Of a stretch of DNA of 64,000 nucleotides, positions 44,386 through 56,700 are shown piece by piece; position 1 is the first letter of the stretch, and each line of letters opens with the position of its first letter. Position numbers and translations under genes: made by a program. The notes under the pieces were generated by a model, which did no database searches, was not told the origin of the DNA, and saw only the letters and a program-made list of their open reading frames with translations. The DNA is from Symsagittifera roscoffensis. Taxonomy: Eukaryota > Xenacoelomorpha > Acoela > Convolutidae. The stretch lies in NCBI RefSeq assembly GCF_963678635.1, contig NC_087067.1, forward strand, positions 30,046,401-30,110,400, written 5' to 3'.

Positions 44386-45357
44386 ATGCAGTTCTCGTTT
44401 TACATTTCCGAACGTTACTTAAAATGGTTTCTCATATTCTTCAATATTCTCTTAATCATCATGGGAGTTCTCTTCGCTATTTTGGGAGGCTACCTTATTC
44501 CCGACATGAAAGGATTCCCTTCTTTTGACCTTGGGACTGTAATCCTTATGTCTTCGTTTGAACTTGGACTAGGAGTTCTGATTATCTTTTGCGGTGCTTT
44601 TGGACTGTCAGCTATCCGGATGATTAGTCAGACTATGATGTTCGTATATGCAGCATTTCTCCTGGTTCTGACCCTGACTTTGGTAGGAATCGGAACTTAC
44701 TCGATGGTCGTCAGACCTGACGCCGCAAAGGACTTCTGGAATAGCATGGAACCAACTCTAGACAGATATGGGAACGACAGCCAAGTCAAAAAGCAAGTTT
44801 AATTTTTTACTCAAATCAAGCTAAACCACAAACAAATATTTTTAACATTTTGAGAACATTTATAAAAATTGAATTCTATTAAAAATTCTATTTTCTCAAT
44901 TCTATGAAAACATTGTTTGCGAGTTTAGGGCCAGAACTTGGAACAAGTTAAACATTTTAGCGCGGATTTCGCAACTCTTTTTTTTATAAAACAGTCTAAT
45001 TTAAGGAGCTGGGATAAAGCACAGAAAGACTTCAAGTGCTGCGGAACCGAAGGAGCCGATTCTTGGGCTGAAATCTGGGTCCCTTTTGATGGGCCTCAAG
45101 TTCCCGACTCTTGCTGCATAAATGAAACCTCCGGTTGCGGTGGACGAATCGAAAACTATCAGGACCCAAACATTCATTCGAGAGGTTGCGACGGCCCTGG
45201 TCAGAATGCGGTGAAAAAGCATCTGTTTTCACTCGGTTTGGCGGCGATTTGTTATGGAATTATACTTCTGGTAGGTGCATTGACTGGACCTTGCATGGGA
45301 CACATTTTCGGAAACGTGGACAGATATATCAGCCTGGACGACACGACAAGTCAATAA
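44386..45357 (+). CDS. Tetraspanin, two coding exons, 257 aa
   Basis: Exons 44386-44796 and 44995-45357. The 198-nt intron begins GTTTAA and ends TTTATAAAACAG, phase 0. The ATG at 44386 is the first in frame and begins a cytoplasmic N-terminus right before TM1 (residues about 13-35). TM2 is about 50-75 and TM3 about 83-107. The large extracellular loop (about 110-220) has the diagnostic CCG motif, PDSCC, and two more Cys (SGCGG, SRGCDG): a six-Cys loop. TM4 is about 224-247 (LGLAAICYGIILLVGALTG), then a short tail. Tetraspanins organise membrane protein microdomains. The subfamily was not resolved. One N-linked site (NETS) lies in the loop. Confidence 0.93.
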
Positions 45358-45567
45358 CAACATCAGTAAAAACAACCGAGTTAAACAAATATTAGTAGAG
45401 GTTGAAATTTCTCAATACAACTTCTCAACAAACAAAACAACCGATATCTATTCATAAACGCAGGATTACTTTGGAAGGGTCTAAACTCAATCAAAAAAAT
45501 TCTCTTTTTATACAAAAGGCAGATTAAACCAAGAACCGTGTAAATATTATGAATTGTGAAAATGTCA

Positions 45568-45573
45568 AATAAA
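45568..45573 (+). terminator. Polyadenylation signal AATAAA of the tetraspanin
   Basis: First AATAAA after the stop codon, about 210 nt downstream; followed by a T-rich stretch. Confidence 0.6.
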
Positions 45574-47151
45574 TTTATTCGACAATGTTTTTTTAATCTG
45601 AGACAAACCTAATGGCGTTCTATTTCATAGCGTTAATTCTATTTTAATTCGCCGCTTGCCCGCCGCCCGTGTTGCCTAAAAATTTTAATCATACAATTTT
45701 CATAGATGGAAAAGTGCTAATCATACACTTTTCATGAGAACAGAAAATTGCATGAAAGCTATTATTAGTGATTTTTTTTTATTTGGAGCATGAGCATGTA
45801 ACTAACACATAAGGACCCTTCAAAATGGCAAAAATAATTAAGGAGATTGATTCGGGGTGCAAAACGATTCAAACGATCCGATTTTAGAGATTTGTTTGAT
45901 GATAATTTTTTCAACATTTTCAAACATTAGTTTATATGTAATGCATTAATTGCTCCAACACAGAGATTTATGATATTTTTGAAAGAGTTTGTATACATCT
46001 ACCGACGATTAGAAAAAAATCTTCGAGGAAGGAGATATGAAAAAAATGATGTATGTTTTAAATAAAAAGTATAAGGCTAGCCCGGAACGTACAGATCCCC
46101 AGGGAAAACCTAAACGTACAAAAACTGTTATTGTCTTGTCACTATTATTCCGATTTGTTGACGATCTAAAGACAGCTTTTAGTTTTTTGAAGCAAGTCAT
46201 TAGTTGAGTTACAAATTCTGGGCTAGCTCTCAACTGACACCAAATTATTTAGCCCATATGCAAAAGATTATGCGAATAGCTGGATTGCATTACGCAAGAC
46301 TACATGGTCGTCATTAAAAACATAATCACACATCACTAAAAATTCTTCTACGCTAGTAGAGAGCAACTATATCCGTCAGAGAAGGATCGAGCAATAGTCA
46401 ATTTTTTTAAATCATATCTCGTTAACTCAATCTAAACACAGTGGCGAAGCAGAGCTTCGCCCGAATTGTGATGCAAAAATTGTAAGGCAGGAAAAAACTT
46501 ATCAAAAAATCAGATAAGAAATTTTTTGGAAAAACATTTTAAAAAAGTAGATAAGCAACAAAATTGGCCTATCTCCAACTTACCTGCTATTCAATGAAGT
46601 CTTCCGAAGACAAGCAATCAAACCATTGGTTAACTGCATTGATGAAGAAACCAAAAACCACTAATTCTGATATACTTTTTAAATAAGTAAATGAAAGACT
46701 TTTTTTGAGAAGCTTAGACAAATAGACTAGAAACAAAACAAATGTGAACTGAAAAATATTCTGAACACTACTTTTGAAAATAGTTGGAATATTCTGAACA
46801 AAAAATTATCTCAACAGTACTTTTTAAAACAAAATGGGCTAAAAAGCAATGAGAAAATTTTTTCAATTGTTGTATTTTCAAACAGAGAAACAAAGAAAAA
46901 ATTGTAAAAACACATACAATTAACTACCTACACCAAAAAACAGCTGATTGAACAATCATAAACGTATAAACTTAAAACCAAATTTTTTGAGCAAACTAAA
47001 AAAAAAGTTAATTATAAAAAATCAAAAAAATTCGAACATTTTGGAACCTGATCTAAACTATATTTTATGATTGGATAAATTAAATGTTTTACCAATGTAA
47101 AGTATTTAATATTAACCAATCATGATCCATCTAACTAACAACCCACTTATT
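45574..47151. other. Intergenic sequence before the retroviral element
   Basis: No gene recognised. It contains one copy of the dispersed GAAGCAGAGCTTCGC repeat (46442-46485). The 74-codon minus frame at 46009-46233 has no recognisable domain. Confidence 0.45.
46442..46485 (+). repeat. Dispersed GAAGCAGAGCTTCGC repeat, copy 4
   Basis: GGCGAAGCAGAGCTTCGCCC then GTGATGCAAAAATTG; closest to copy 1 at 8391. Confidence 0.6.
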
Positions 47152-47449
47152 TGTAAGTGCTGAAGTTACTTGTAATTTCAGCACCAGAGAGATTTGAATT
47201 TAACTTAGAAATTAGTTGGACTCTCCCGAGCACTTCAGCAGCCGCAATAAACCAGTATACCCTAGATCTATTGAGCCTAGCAGAGACTAGTTAAACAACC
47301 TGAGACTAGATAGTATAAGAGTAAGATTAGGATCGGTATTAGACTAAGAAGTTGCACGAATCTATCCGGCCGAAAATAAGATAGCGTGACGAGCAGACGG
47401 TGTACCCTATCCGAAATTACTCTATGAGTTACACTTCGGTCCTAACTCA
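47152..47449 (+). repeat. Putative 5' LTR of the giant element
   Basis: Begins TGTAAGTGCTGAAG and ends ACTCA, two bases before a TGG that could start the primer-binding site. It has an AATAAA at 47246-47251 and a U3-like hairpin (GTGCTGAA...TTCAGCAC, 47157-47183). The length (298 bp) and layout fit Gypsy LTRs. Without the 3' copy the ends are provisional. Confidence 0.45.
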
Positions 47450-47451
47450 TC

Positions 47452-47469
47452 TGGTGCGACCATAAGTCT
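47452..47469 (+). promoter_or_regulatory. Candidate tRNA primer-binding site
   Basis: TGGTGCGACCATAAGTCT starts with the TGG expected of a sequence complementary to a tRNA CCA end. The matching tRNA was not identified. Confidence 0.35.
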
Positions 47470-47537
47470 CGAACAAGACCTTACTAGATTAGAATTAACC
47501 AAAAATAGTTTAGAAATTAGACAAAAACATTTACAAA

Positions 47538-47771
47538 ATGTTATACGACAATAATTTAATTGAAATGTCTCTCCGACTCAATAGATCAGAGCCAATATTC
47601 CGAACCATAATAGAACTACCCGGAATTGGAAGAAGACCTCGAACCAAAGACGACATACGACAAAGTAGAAACTTGCCGTATAGTTATATGATAGTTCGGC
47701 AAAAGCCAGAACAAACTTTTATATTTCGAATACTACTTGCAATGAATTTAGATTTCCATTTGCAAACATAA
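47538..47771 (+). CDS. Possible 77-aa leader ORF
   Basis: First ATG after the putative primer-binding site; 77 codons, basic (GIGRRPRTKDD), no recognised domain. It could be a leader peptide or the source of a start codon for spliced messages. It may also be chance in this AT-rich leader. Confidence 0.25.
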   Translation: MLYDNNLIEMSLRLNRSEPIFRTIIELPGIGRRPRTKDDIRQSRNLPYSYMIVRQKPEQTFIFRILLAMNLDFHLQT

Positions 47772-48100
47772 AACCTTGAAGTTACTCTTCAAAATCATTT
47801 AAGGCGCTAAACAAAATTAATATTATACAATAACGATTGATAAAAAGATCTAAGATCGTTTCCCTAAAACTCTGCAGTATTATACAAAACATGTTTGAAA
47901 AATATTTATTGGAAAACAAAAATAAAAATTAGTAGTATGACAATAAATGGTTAGTAATCATAAATCATCCTGTTGTTCCAGCTTCATCATCTAAAACATA
48001 ACAGCAATCATCAACTCACTAACATCATAAAACACTAAATCTTTCCTTTACACACATTTAAAACTTTATTAAAACTTAAATTCACTTAATTTTAAAACCA

Positions 48101-48185
48101 GATCATCAAGGCTTATCCTTGGATCTTAAATCATTTTCTACTTAATTAAATTTTCAATTTGATCATCAAGGCTTATCCTTGGATC
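48101..48185 (+). repeat. Twin 25-bp hairpins in the retroviral leader
   Basis: An identical 25-bp sequence starts at 48101 and again at 48161. Each copy is itself an inverted repeat (GATCATCAAGG against CCTTGGATC around CTTAT). Repeated stem-loops in a retroviral leader suggest a packaging or dimerisation signal (inference). Confidence 0.7.
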
Positions 48186-48239
48186 AAACAGAACAACTTT
48201 GTTCTCCCCCACCCATTTAATTAGTGTCTAACGACCTCA

Positions 48240-48700
48240 AACGTCGATTCACTACCCAACCCTTTCTAAAGACCCAAGACTAATAGAAATTTTTAAAACA
48301 AAACTAATCATTCAAATTAGGATAAACAGTGAAGAACTTCGGTTATTCATCCTTCACTTGACCCCCCCTCTTACCAGACCCAGGATAAATCTTAGACTTC
48401 GTAAGTTTAAAATAGTATCTAACGAACTACTCGCGTTCTAATTATACCTGAACCTTGTGGATCGATTTACTATTCTCCAACCCTTGAACACAATCACTAC
48501 CCCTAAGTAAGATTAAGTAAGTTAACACCTTAGCTTATACTAGTCACGAGAAAGTAAAAATCATTCTTCGGAATCGATATACTTTTCTCTCCAACCCTGA
48601 AAAATAGACCCAGGTTAAGCTAACCAAAAAATCGTAAGAACTAACAGTTTAAGAAAATAGAAATCATTTAACAACCCTTTGCACCCGTCATTCTAAACCT
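48240..48700 (+). repeat. Degenerate ~110-bp repeats in the leader
   Basis: Blocks resembling CGATTTACTATTCTCCAACC, followed in some by AGACCCAGG, recur near 48246, 48356, 48463 and 48575. TAGTRTCTAACGA recurs at 48223 and 48413. No open frame. A GTAAGT donor motif lies at 48517-48522. Confidence 0.5.
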
Positions 48701-48701
48701 T

Positions 48702-49169
48702 ATGTCATTTAAAAACCTAGGAAATAAACAAACAATCATTTTACACAATTGTGAAATAGATAACAAAAAATACGACCTTGTAATCACACCTCATACACAA
48801 ACAGTTGGATACATTCGAACAAAACGACAAACACTGAAGAGAAAAATAATAACTAAACAAAGACAAATAACACGAAAAAGATTTTCAAAAAATCGAAACG
48901 CATTTTCAGAATCAGAAACCAACAGTTTAGACGAACTTTACAAACTAAAAGAATCAATAGATAAAAATTGCCCACTTCACGATCAATTATATTTTTCTGA
49001 CTCAGAAACAACTTCAAATTCATCACAAAGAGGAAAAAGAAGAATAAAAAAACAGTACAAACACAAACCAGTACATCTATACAATTGGAATCAACCAATT
49101 CGACACATTAATAATTACATATTAACAGTCATCGAACGAAAAAATGAGTTCAACACACACCCCAGGTGA
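48702..49169 (+). CDS. Giant element ORF1, basic 155-aa protein of unknown function
   Basis: ATG at 48702 follows the long leader. The product is very basic in its middle (RTKRQTLKRKII, KQRQITRKRFSKNR) and has a second basic run (RGKRRIKKQYKHKP), so nucleic-acid binding or nuclear import is plausible. There is an acidic/serine stretch between them (SESETNSLDEL, SDSETTSNSS). No membrane segment or Cys cluster. It overlaps the next ORF by 26 nt in a +1 frame, an arrangement that allows reinitiation or frameshifting. Not recognised; standard Gypsy elements have no counterpart. Confidence 0.65.
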   Translation: MSFKNLGNKQTIILHNCEIDNKKYDLVITPHTQTVGYIRTKRQTLKRKIITKQRQITRKRFSKNRNAFSESETNSLDELYKLKESIDKNCPLHDQLYFSDSETTSNSSQRGKRRIKKQYKHKPVHLYNWNQPIRHINNYILTVIERKNEFNTHPR

Positions 49170-50724
49170 CGAAACTCCAGATGATGATGAAATCTTTCCT
49201 TTTATAGTAGACGCAGATACTGATAGAGGACAACACATATTTTGTCAAAATTTACTCGTAAATTTATTTGAACCCGGAATCAGTCCATGTAAAACAGAGT
49301 TCCCCGATGTAAAAATCAAAAGACAAATCATAGATCACTACTTAAAAGATATATGCAACATAACACAACAGTATGGAATCTACTCCATAGAATTCACTTC
49401 CCCAAACCATAATAATAGAACATATACTATTCAAACAGACGATCTTGATTTAGAATTTTCAAAAGTTTTTTCAGAATATATAAAAAGCATCCAATATCAT
49501 AACTCACAAAGAGCAAACTCCATATTCACCAATGAAGTTTTCGCAATAATATATAGTTATATTTCGATATTAGAAAACGAAATCCCACTAACAAATGTCT
49601 CACCGACAGAAACATCTAAACATTTGAAAGTACGACATGAAATTACACTACTCTCTAGTTATTTAAACATCATTAAAGAAAATTTCACGAAAGATGACGT
49701 TTCACAACATACCAAACACGATCTACAAAAAATTTTAGCATGGTTCATAATAGATTATTTCACACACAATATTGATTTAATTGCACAAGCAAGAAAAAAT
49801 TTTAGACCCCAAAATTCGAACGATGATACCGCTATCACAGAACAATCAGATTATGTTTGGGACCCCGAATGGTCTCATCACGCATTTATAAGCTTTCCAC
49901 AATCAATCTCAAGTCAAGCAATAGGTACAATATCTTACATAAGAGATTATGTAAGAGTAATACCATTAACAATTGATGCAACACCATTAAACTATAATAC
50001 ATTTTTACCCGATACACAAAATAATAGTTTAAACTCGACAGTCATACACAACGAAAACCTCAATGGAACTAGGAATCTTACTCAACAAGATATCCAGACA
50101 CCATCACACTTCATAAATGAAGAAATTGTACACACAACAACTACACAACAAAGTATTTCACCAATACGCCCAAATTTAACAACACCAAGAAATACAAATC
50201 CTTCACAAACGCAGGTAACCTTACAATCAACCGTTAAACCTTCGGTTGCTCCAAAATATTCCCATATGGATTACCAAACATACAGACCCATGACAATACC
50301 ATCAAAAACACGCAAAACATTCACTAAAAACAACTTTGCAGACCATAATTATAATTATACACATCCATCAAAAACAAATTATCAACCACAAAGGAATTTT
50401 AATCAATATACAAAACCTCGAAACTGGGATAACCCAACGGCCCAATATAATTCCAAAAATTTTCAACCAAATCCTCCACAGGATCGCAGTGAAAATTACC
50501 CATTTTTTCAACAAAATAAAAATAAAAAACAAACATCTTATCAAATGGATTATTTATCCTCAGATGACGATTTCTTACAACCAGATATATTTGCACCAAA
50601 TACTCAAGAATATCGTAGACAAGGAATACAGAGAACACGTACAAATCATAGAAATTTTTCTCCACAATCAATAGATGCACAACATCAACAACCAATTCAA
50701 CAACAAAATCCAATTAATACATAA
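49144..50724 (+). CDS. Giant element ORF2, 526 aa, possible matrix-like or N-terminal Gag part
   Basis: Residues 1-290 look folded (helical, with hydrophobic periodicity, e.g. EVFAIIYSYISILE and LAWFIIDYF). Residues 300-526 are Asn/Gln/Thr/Pro-rich and disordered. No Cys-His box or enzyme motif. The stop TAA (50722-50724) lies in the same reading frame as Gag-Pol, whose ATG follows 30 nt later. The two may form a longer Gag by readthrough, or may once have been one protein. The position before capsid suggests a matrix or spacer role (inference). Confidence 0.7.
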   Translation: MSSTHTPGDETPDDDEIFPFIVDADTDRGQHIFCQNLLVNLFEPGISPCKTEFPDVKIKRQIIDHYLKDICNITQQYGIYSIEFTSPNHNNRTYTIQTDDLDLEFSKVFSEYIKSIQYHNSQRANSIFTNEVFAIIYSYISILENEIPLTNVSPTETSKHLKVRHEITLLSSYLNIIKENFTKDDVSQHTKHDLQKILAWFIIDYFTHNIDLIAQARKNFRPQNSNDDTAITEQSDYVWDPEWSHHAFISFPQSISSQAIGTISYIRDYVRVIPLTIDATPLNYNTFLPDTQNNSLNSTVIHNENLNGTRNLTQQDIQTPSHFINEEIVHTTTTQQSISPIRPNLTTPRNTNPSQTQVTLQSTVKPSVAPKYSHMDYQTYRPMTIPSKTRKTFTKNNFADHNYNYTHPSKTNYQPQRNFNQYTKPRNWDNPTAQYNSKNFQPNPPQDRSENYPFFQQNKNKKQTSYQMDYLSSDDDFLQPDIFAPNTQEYRRQGIQRTRTNHRNFSPQSIDAQHQQPIQQQNPINT

Positions 50725-50756
50725 TCTTTTCAACCAATTCAACAACAAAATCCAAT
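50689..50756 (+). repeat. Direct repeat flanking the in-frame stop between ORF2 and Gag-Pol
   Basis: An identical 26-bp sequence occurs at 50689-50714 and 50731-50756. The 42-nt period keeps the frame and encloses the TAA. The second copy supplies the ATG of Gag-Pol. This looks like a tandem slippage duplication. Confidence 0.85.
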
Positions 50757-53700
50757 GACTGCACACTCGTATCAAGCATCACAAATGCAAAATGAAATAC
50801 CACTCCCATATTATCTCCAACAACATGAAATAACAAGAAACCAACTTTCAAATTTTTCTCAAATGCCAAATGCAGCAGAATCATTACAAATGACAATGAA
50901 TTCATACCTTATGGGTGGATCATCAATAACATCAAACAAACCTTTAATGGTTTTCACAGGAACAGACCCTGAATACTCTGTAGAAGATTATTTAAATGCA
51001 GTAACAGCAAACCTGATTTTAAATATAGGACCTGAACCAATTAATACGCCACTACATCAAAACTGGATACATCGACGCACAGCGTTGATACAAACAACCT
51101 TAGATGGCGCAGCCCAAAAATGGTTTTCAGTACTACCTCTAGAAATAAAATCAAACTGGAAAAGATTTACACAAGAATTTTCAAAAATGTTTGACTCCGA
51201 AAGAAACAAACAACAACAAAGAGTTTTATGTAATGAAATTCGCAGATTACCAAACGAAACCATCAAGCAAATAGCAGTACGAATCGAAACACTAGTTCGA
51301 AAAGCATACTCACTAAATACACATGACTATAAAAACACAAAGATGACAGAAATCTTAATGATGACCTTAACACCACAATTAAGAAAAATAGCAATAAAAA
51401 AGAGAGCATCCCAACCTTCTTCAATTCGAGAACCCGATTTAGATTTTCGAAAACTAGTAGACAAATTAGAACAAGCAGAAATCACGATGAAACTAGAAGA
51501 AACGGAAAATCTGAAATTACAATACGTTAACAAAATTGAAACGACTCCCACTAATATTAATAATATACAGGAATCAGAAACAGACCTCGTTGAAAAAATC
51601 ACTGAAATACTCAATATTTACGAAAAGAACCCGAACTTTAAAGGCAAACCATCTTTCAAAAAATGGTGTAATTATTGCCGCCGATACGGACATAGTATTT
51701 CCGAATGTAGACAAAAACAGCAAGATAGTCAAAATAAACCTCAAAAATACAAAGAACCAAATAAATCATTCTATCAATATATTAAAAAAGATCAAAATCT
51801 ACCAAACAAAAATGTATACAGCAACAACAGTTCAGGAAAACCACTTCCGAACAATACAAGTTACACAAGAAATCAATCCCCATATAACTCAAGTTATAGA
51901 GGAAGATCACCAGAACGAAGAAATACACAAAACTCATCACAAAATCACTACAATAGACCAAATAGTAGAAATAACTACTCCAGATCAAATTCAAATACAC
52001 AACGATTTGTTTCTAGATCCAATTCCCAATCAAGAAATAACTACTATCCAAACAACCAATCACGAAATTCATCATACAATAGGAATAGAAACTACTCCTA
52101 TAATAGAAATAGAAGTTATTCAAACAACCGAAACCAGAATTACCCGAACAATCGATCAAGGAATAACTCATATAATAGATCGAACTATAACAGACCAAAC
52201 AATAATTACCAAAACAGATCGCGAAATAATTCACAAAATCGACACCCAAGTTATAATAATCGTTATAGAAATTATTCCCAATCACCACACCGGAATAATA
52301 ATCACTATAATAACTCTAATAATCGTCATAGAAGCAGTACACCTAAACACCAAAGACAAATCAATCAAGTACAAGCTAACCCAGAAACAACATCAGACCC
52401 CCCAGGTATTGATGACACAGTAACTGATACGTTACAACTCAATCAAATAAACTGTACATCATCAGATTCAGAAAGTGATAGTGAAAACACTCTTGCTATC
52501 AATATGATAAAAGTCGAAAATGACTATGAATCTGTCATATATGAACAACCCTTTCCATCACATATATATGAAAATCAATCAGAATTTCTTCAAAATTATT
52601 ACACTACACCCATAAATTCCACACCAACAACGCAAGAAACAAATGAGATTAACACTACAAATCAAACCAATAAAAACACCAAAACAAAATGCTTGAATAC
52701 AAACCACATCTACCAAAATATACAAAAAGAACAACCCAAAGAAAAAATCTGGACAATACCATTTCTCTTAGAAAGCCCAAGAAATAAAGAATTTCAACCA
52801 CCAGACCTTGAAATAGATTTTTTAATTGATTCAGGAGCAGAATCAAACATAATAAACATCCCCACATGGAATGAAATAAAAACTTTACATCCAAAGCTAA
52901 CACCTCTTGAAACCTCCAGCAAACTAGCAACAGCACAAGGATCAACATTGATAAACTACGGAAAAATCCAATTATTTCTCCTCCCTACCAGAACAATGGA
53001 GCAAAGTAAAATTCTAAACAAGCCATTTAAACAAATATTCCATATCACTGATATTAAATATAATATCATTGGAATACCATTTATTTCGAAGTATATACCA
53101 ACAATTAACATCCTAAATAGTAAAATATTAATCAAAGATAAATATACAAAAACAAAAGAAACATCCCTAACATTTTTTCAAAGATTAAACAAACAACCAC
53201 CATTCTTTTCAAAATTTTATCCAATATATAACCAACAAAGAAAACACCTGAAACCACTATCAGGAAACATATATAATTTTTCAATCAAACAAGTTCACCA
53301 ATATGATAAAGAACAAAACAAACAAAAATTTTATATGTCAGATTTTGAATTCAAACCTATTCATAAATTTTTCAAAATCACAATCTCATCCATAAAATAT
53401 TTGAAAAATTCGAATTCCGATATCATTTCCTTACATGTCTATAACAACACACCTTACCAAGTAACATTACCTTTAGGACTTTTAGGATATTGTGAAACCA
53501 ACGCTACAATATCACCAATACATGAAAAAGCCTATCGCGTAAATAATATACTCCAATTACTAGATATTTGCCAATCTACAATTCTTAATGAAGAATTATC
53601 TATAAATAATATAATAAGTAACGAAAACAGAAATACGGATTATTTCACAAAAACTCCATATTTCAAACCTACATTCAACATCAGTAACTACACAGAGAAA

Positions 53701-56700
53701 CAACAAAAATTTTTAACAATGTTTAATTTCCAACATTCACAAATAACACAAGACGAATTCGAAAAGTTAGCCAAACAGCTAATTAAATATTCATCAGTCT
53801 ATGCAACATCAAAATTCGATGTTGGCAAAATCAGTTCATCACTACATCTCCCATTAAAACCAGACGCAGTTTTCAAAAAACAGAGAGCAAGTAAAGTACC
53901 AATTCACTTACATGATAAAGTAAACAGATTACTCGATATTTTAGAACAGTACAATATTATATCACCAGTTAATAAAGAAGAACAACCAAAAGGCAACACA
54001 TTCATCAACCCCGTTATCATTCTAGCTAAAGGAGAATCATTAAAAATCGTTCTCGATGCTAGATACCTCAATTCACTTATAGATGAATCAAAATGTAATT
54101 GGCCCATTGAACCAATACAAGTTATTTTAACAAAAATAAACGGCAAAGACTTTACAACCGCCGATATGAATAGTGCATACAATCAAATGCCACTAGATGA
54201 ACAATCACGACGTTTAACACAATTTGTTATCGGAAACCAACAATACGAATTTAACCGCTTATTCTATGGAATATCCATAGGACCAGCAGCATTTTCAGCT
54301 TTTATGAGCAAAATTTTTAGACCACTGATACTCAAGAAAAACGCAATCACCTATCTAGACGATGTTTTTATGCAATCACAAACAAAAGACGAAATGTTCA
54401 AAGTTTTAGAAAAATATCACCAAATACTTCAGAACGAAAATCTGAAGGCCGCCCCCGATAAATCACACTTCTTTTTGACAAGAGTTAAATTCTTAGGACA
54501 TAACATAGAAAGAAAAACAATAACTCCACTGAAATCACGCATTGACGCTATTCAAAAACTTCAACCACCAACAAATAAAAAGAAAATCCAAGAATTCCTT
54601 GGAATGTTAAACTTTTTAAGTAAATATGTTTATAAAATGCAATTATATCTACGACCATTTTACAACATCCTTAGACAACAAAATAATTTTGAATGGAATA
54701 CAGAACATCAAGCACGATTCGAAGAAATAAAGAAACTTTTAACCGAACAAATTTCAAATACAATCCCAGACCCTGATCAACCATTTTATGCAATGTGCGA
54801 TGCTTCGAACTTTGGCATCGGCGCAGCACTATTACAATCACATAATGGTACAAATAAAATGAACCTGATATCAGCAAATTCCCGATTATTCACTCAAGCA
54901 GAGCTACGACTCTCAACTCTAATGAGAGAATGTACAGCCATAATATATACACTGACAGAATATGAATTTCTGATACTTGGATCAAAACATCCAACAGTTC
55001 TATTCACAGACCACAAACCAATCATTTTTCTTTTCACACAGAAATCTAACCCAAACCACCGAGTTTACAGATTTCAACTAATTCTAATGAAATTTCCAAA
55101 CTTACATATAGTTTGGACTGCAGGAAAAAATCTTGCATTACCAGACACCTTAAGTCGAAATACACCACCTGAATTACTTACACGAAAAACAACAGTTGAA
55201 ATACCCAAAAATATAAAATTCTACCTTGCAGAAAACGAAACATCACCTCGATTAGAATGCAAATATGCAGTAAAAACTGATATTGAACAATCACAAATAA
55301 ATAATTTACAACATTTCCCACTTTATTTAGATTGTCAAAATAATCATTATGAAGTTGATTTACTTGGAACATCAACCTTCAAACCAATCCCATATTCTCA
55401 ATGGATAAAAAATAACACCCAACAAAAACGAACAAAACAACACCTACCTAAAAAAGACTATTTTCCACTAATTGAAAAAGAAGATTTAACTGATAAAATA
55501 AATTTATCAGGACCACAAACAAATGATTCAAAATACACAATAAATCAAGTTTTTGACCTCCATGACCCACTTGATACAATACCCTTATCTAAATTAGAAA
55601 TCGAAAACATTTTTCTCCCCCCAACAGAAACAATTACAATTTCAACACTGAAACAATATCAAAACCTTGACCCAGTAATTAGACAACTGAAATCATGGCA
55701 CAAATATAAAACTAAACCTATCAAAGCAGATTCAACCATTTTAGGAAACAAAACACTCCTCCGATACTTTCGCAAATTTAACAACACAACAATTAACGAA
55801 AATACAGACCTTTTAGAGTATAACCTGAATGAATCTACAGTTCCATGTCTCCCTATAAGTATGATTCTTATAGCTTTTAATATTTCACATACACAAAATA
55901 TTAAAGGACACTCTGGATCAGAAAAAACATATTCAAATTTTATACAAAATTTTTACTTCCCAAATGCACCAATCTGGATAAAAGTACTATGCAATGACTG
56001 TATAGTATGTCAACTAAATAAACCTTACCCAAATCAAAAACAAATAGCACAAAAACAAGATTTTAAAGGACAAAGTTTGTACTTTAATCATCGTATCTCA
56101 TTTGATACTAAAGGACCAATTTCACCCTCATCAGAAGGAAACTCCTACATTATGGTAATTGTTGACGCATTTACACATTATGTAGCACTTAACCCAGTAC
56201 CACATTGTAACGCTTATTACGCTTACACAACACTCTATGAACACTGGATAGCAAAATTCGGACTACCAGAAATTTTAGTTACAGACAACGGTACAGAATT
56301 CATAAATAATGAAATAATAACACTATGTCATTTATACAACATTAAACACAAACCACGTACATCTCATGCACCTTGGACAAACGGCTTAGTCGAAGGTATG
56401 AACCGTTCACTACAAGAATATCTTAGATGTATCATCAACGGAAATGATACAAAATATACCGAATGGTCAGCAGATGTAAAATTATTTCCCTTAGCATATA
56501 ATTCACAAATTACGACAACTTTAGGAATGTCACCATACGAAATGGTTTTTAACCAAAAGCCACGCAAACCAATAATGTTTACAGCAAATTCTCATAAAAA
56601 CGCACAAGGTTATTGTCAACCAAATAAAGACTCAATTTGTTATAACCTCCCATTACATACGCACGATGAAGATCATTTTCATCACCCACAAATTCTTAAA

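Noticed and set aside
51536-52423. 295-codon open frame overlapping Gag in another phase
   Set aside because: It coincides with the low-complexity AAT/AGA-rich linker, where all three frames stay open; its product is a repetitive Ile/Thr/Glu string. Overprinting is possible but unsupported.
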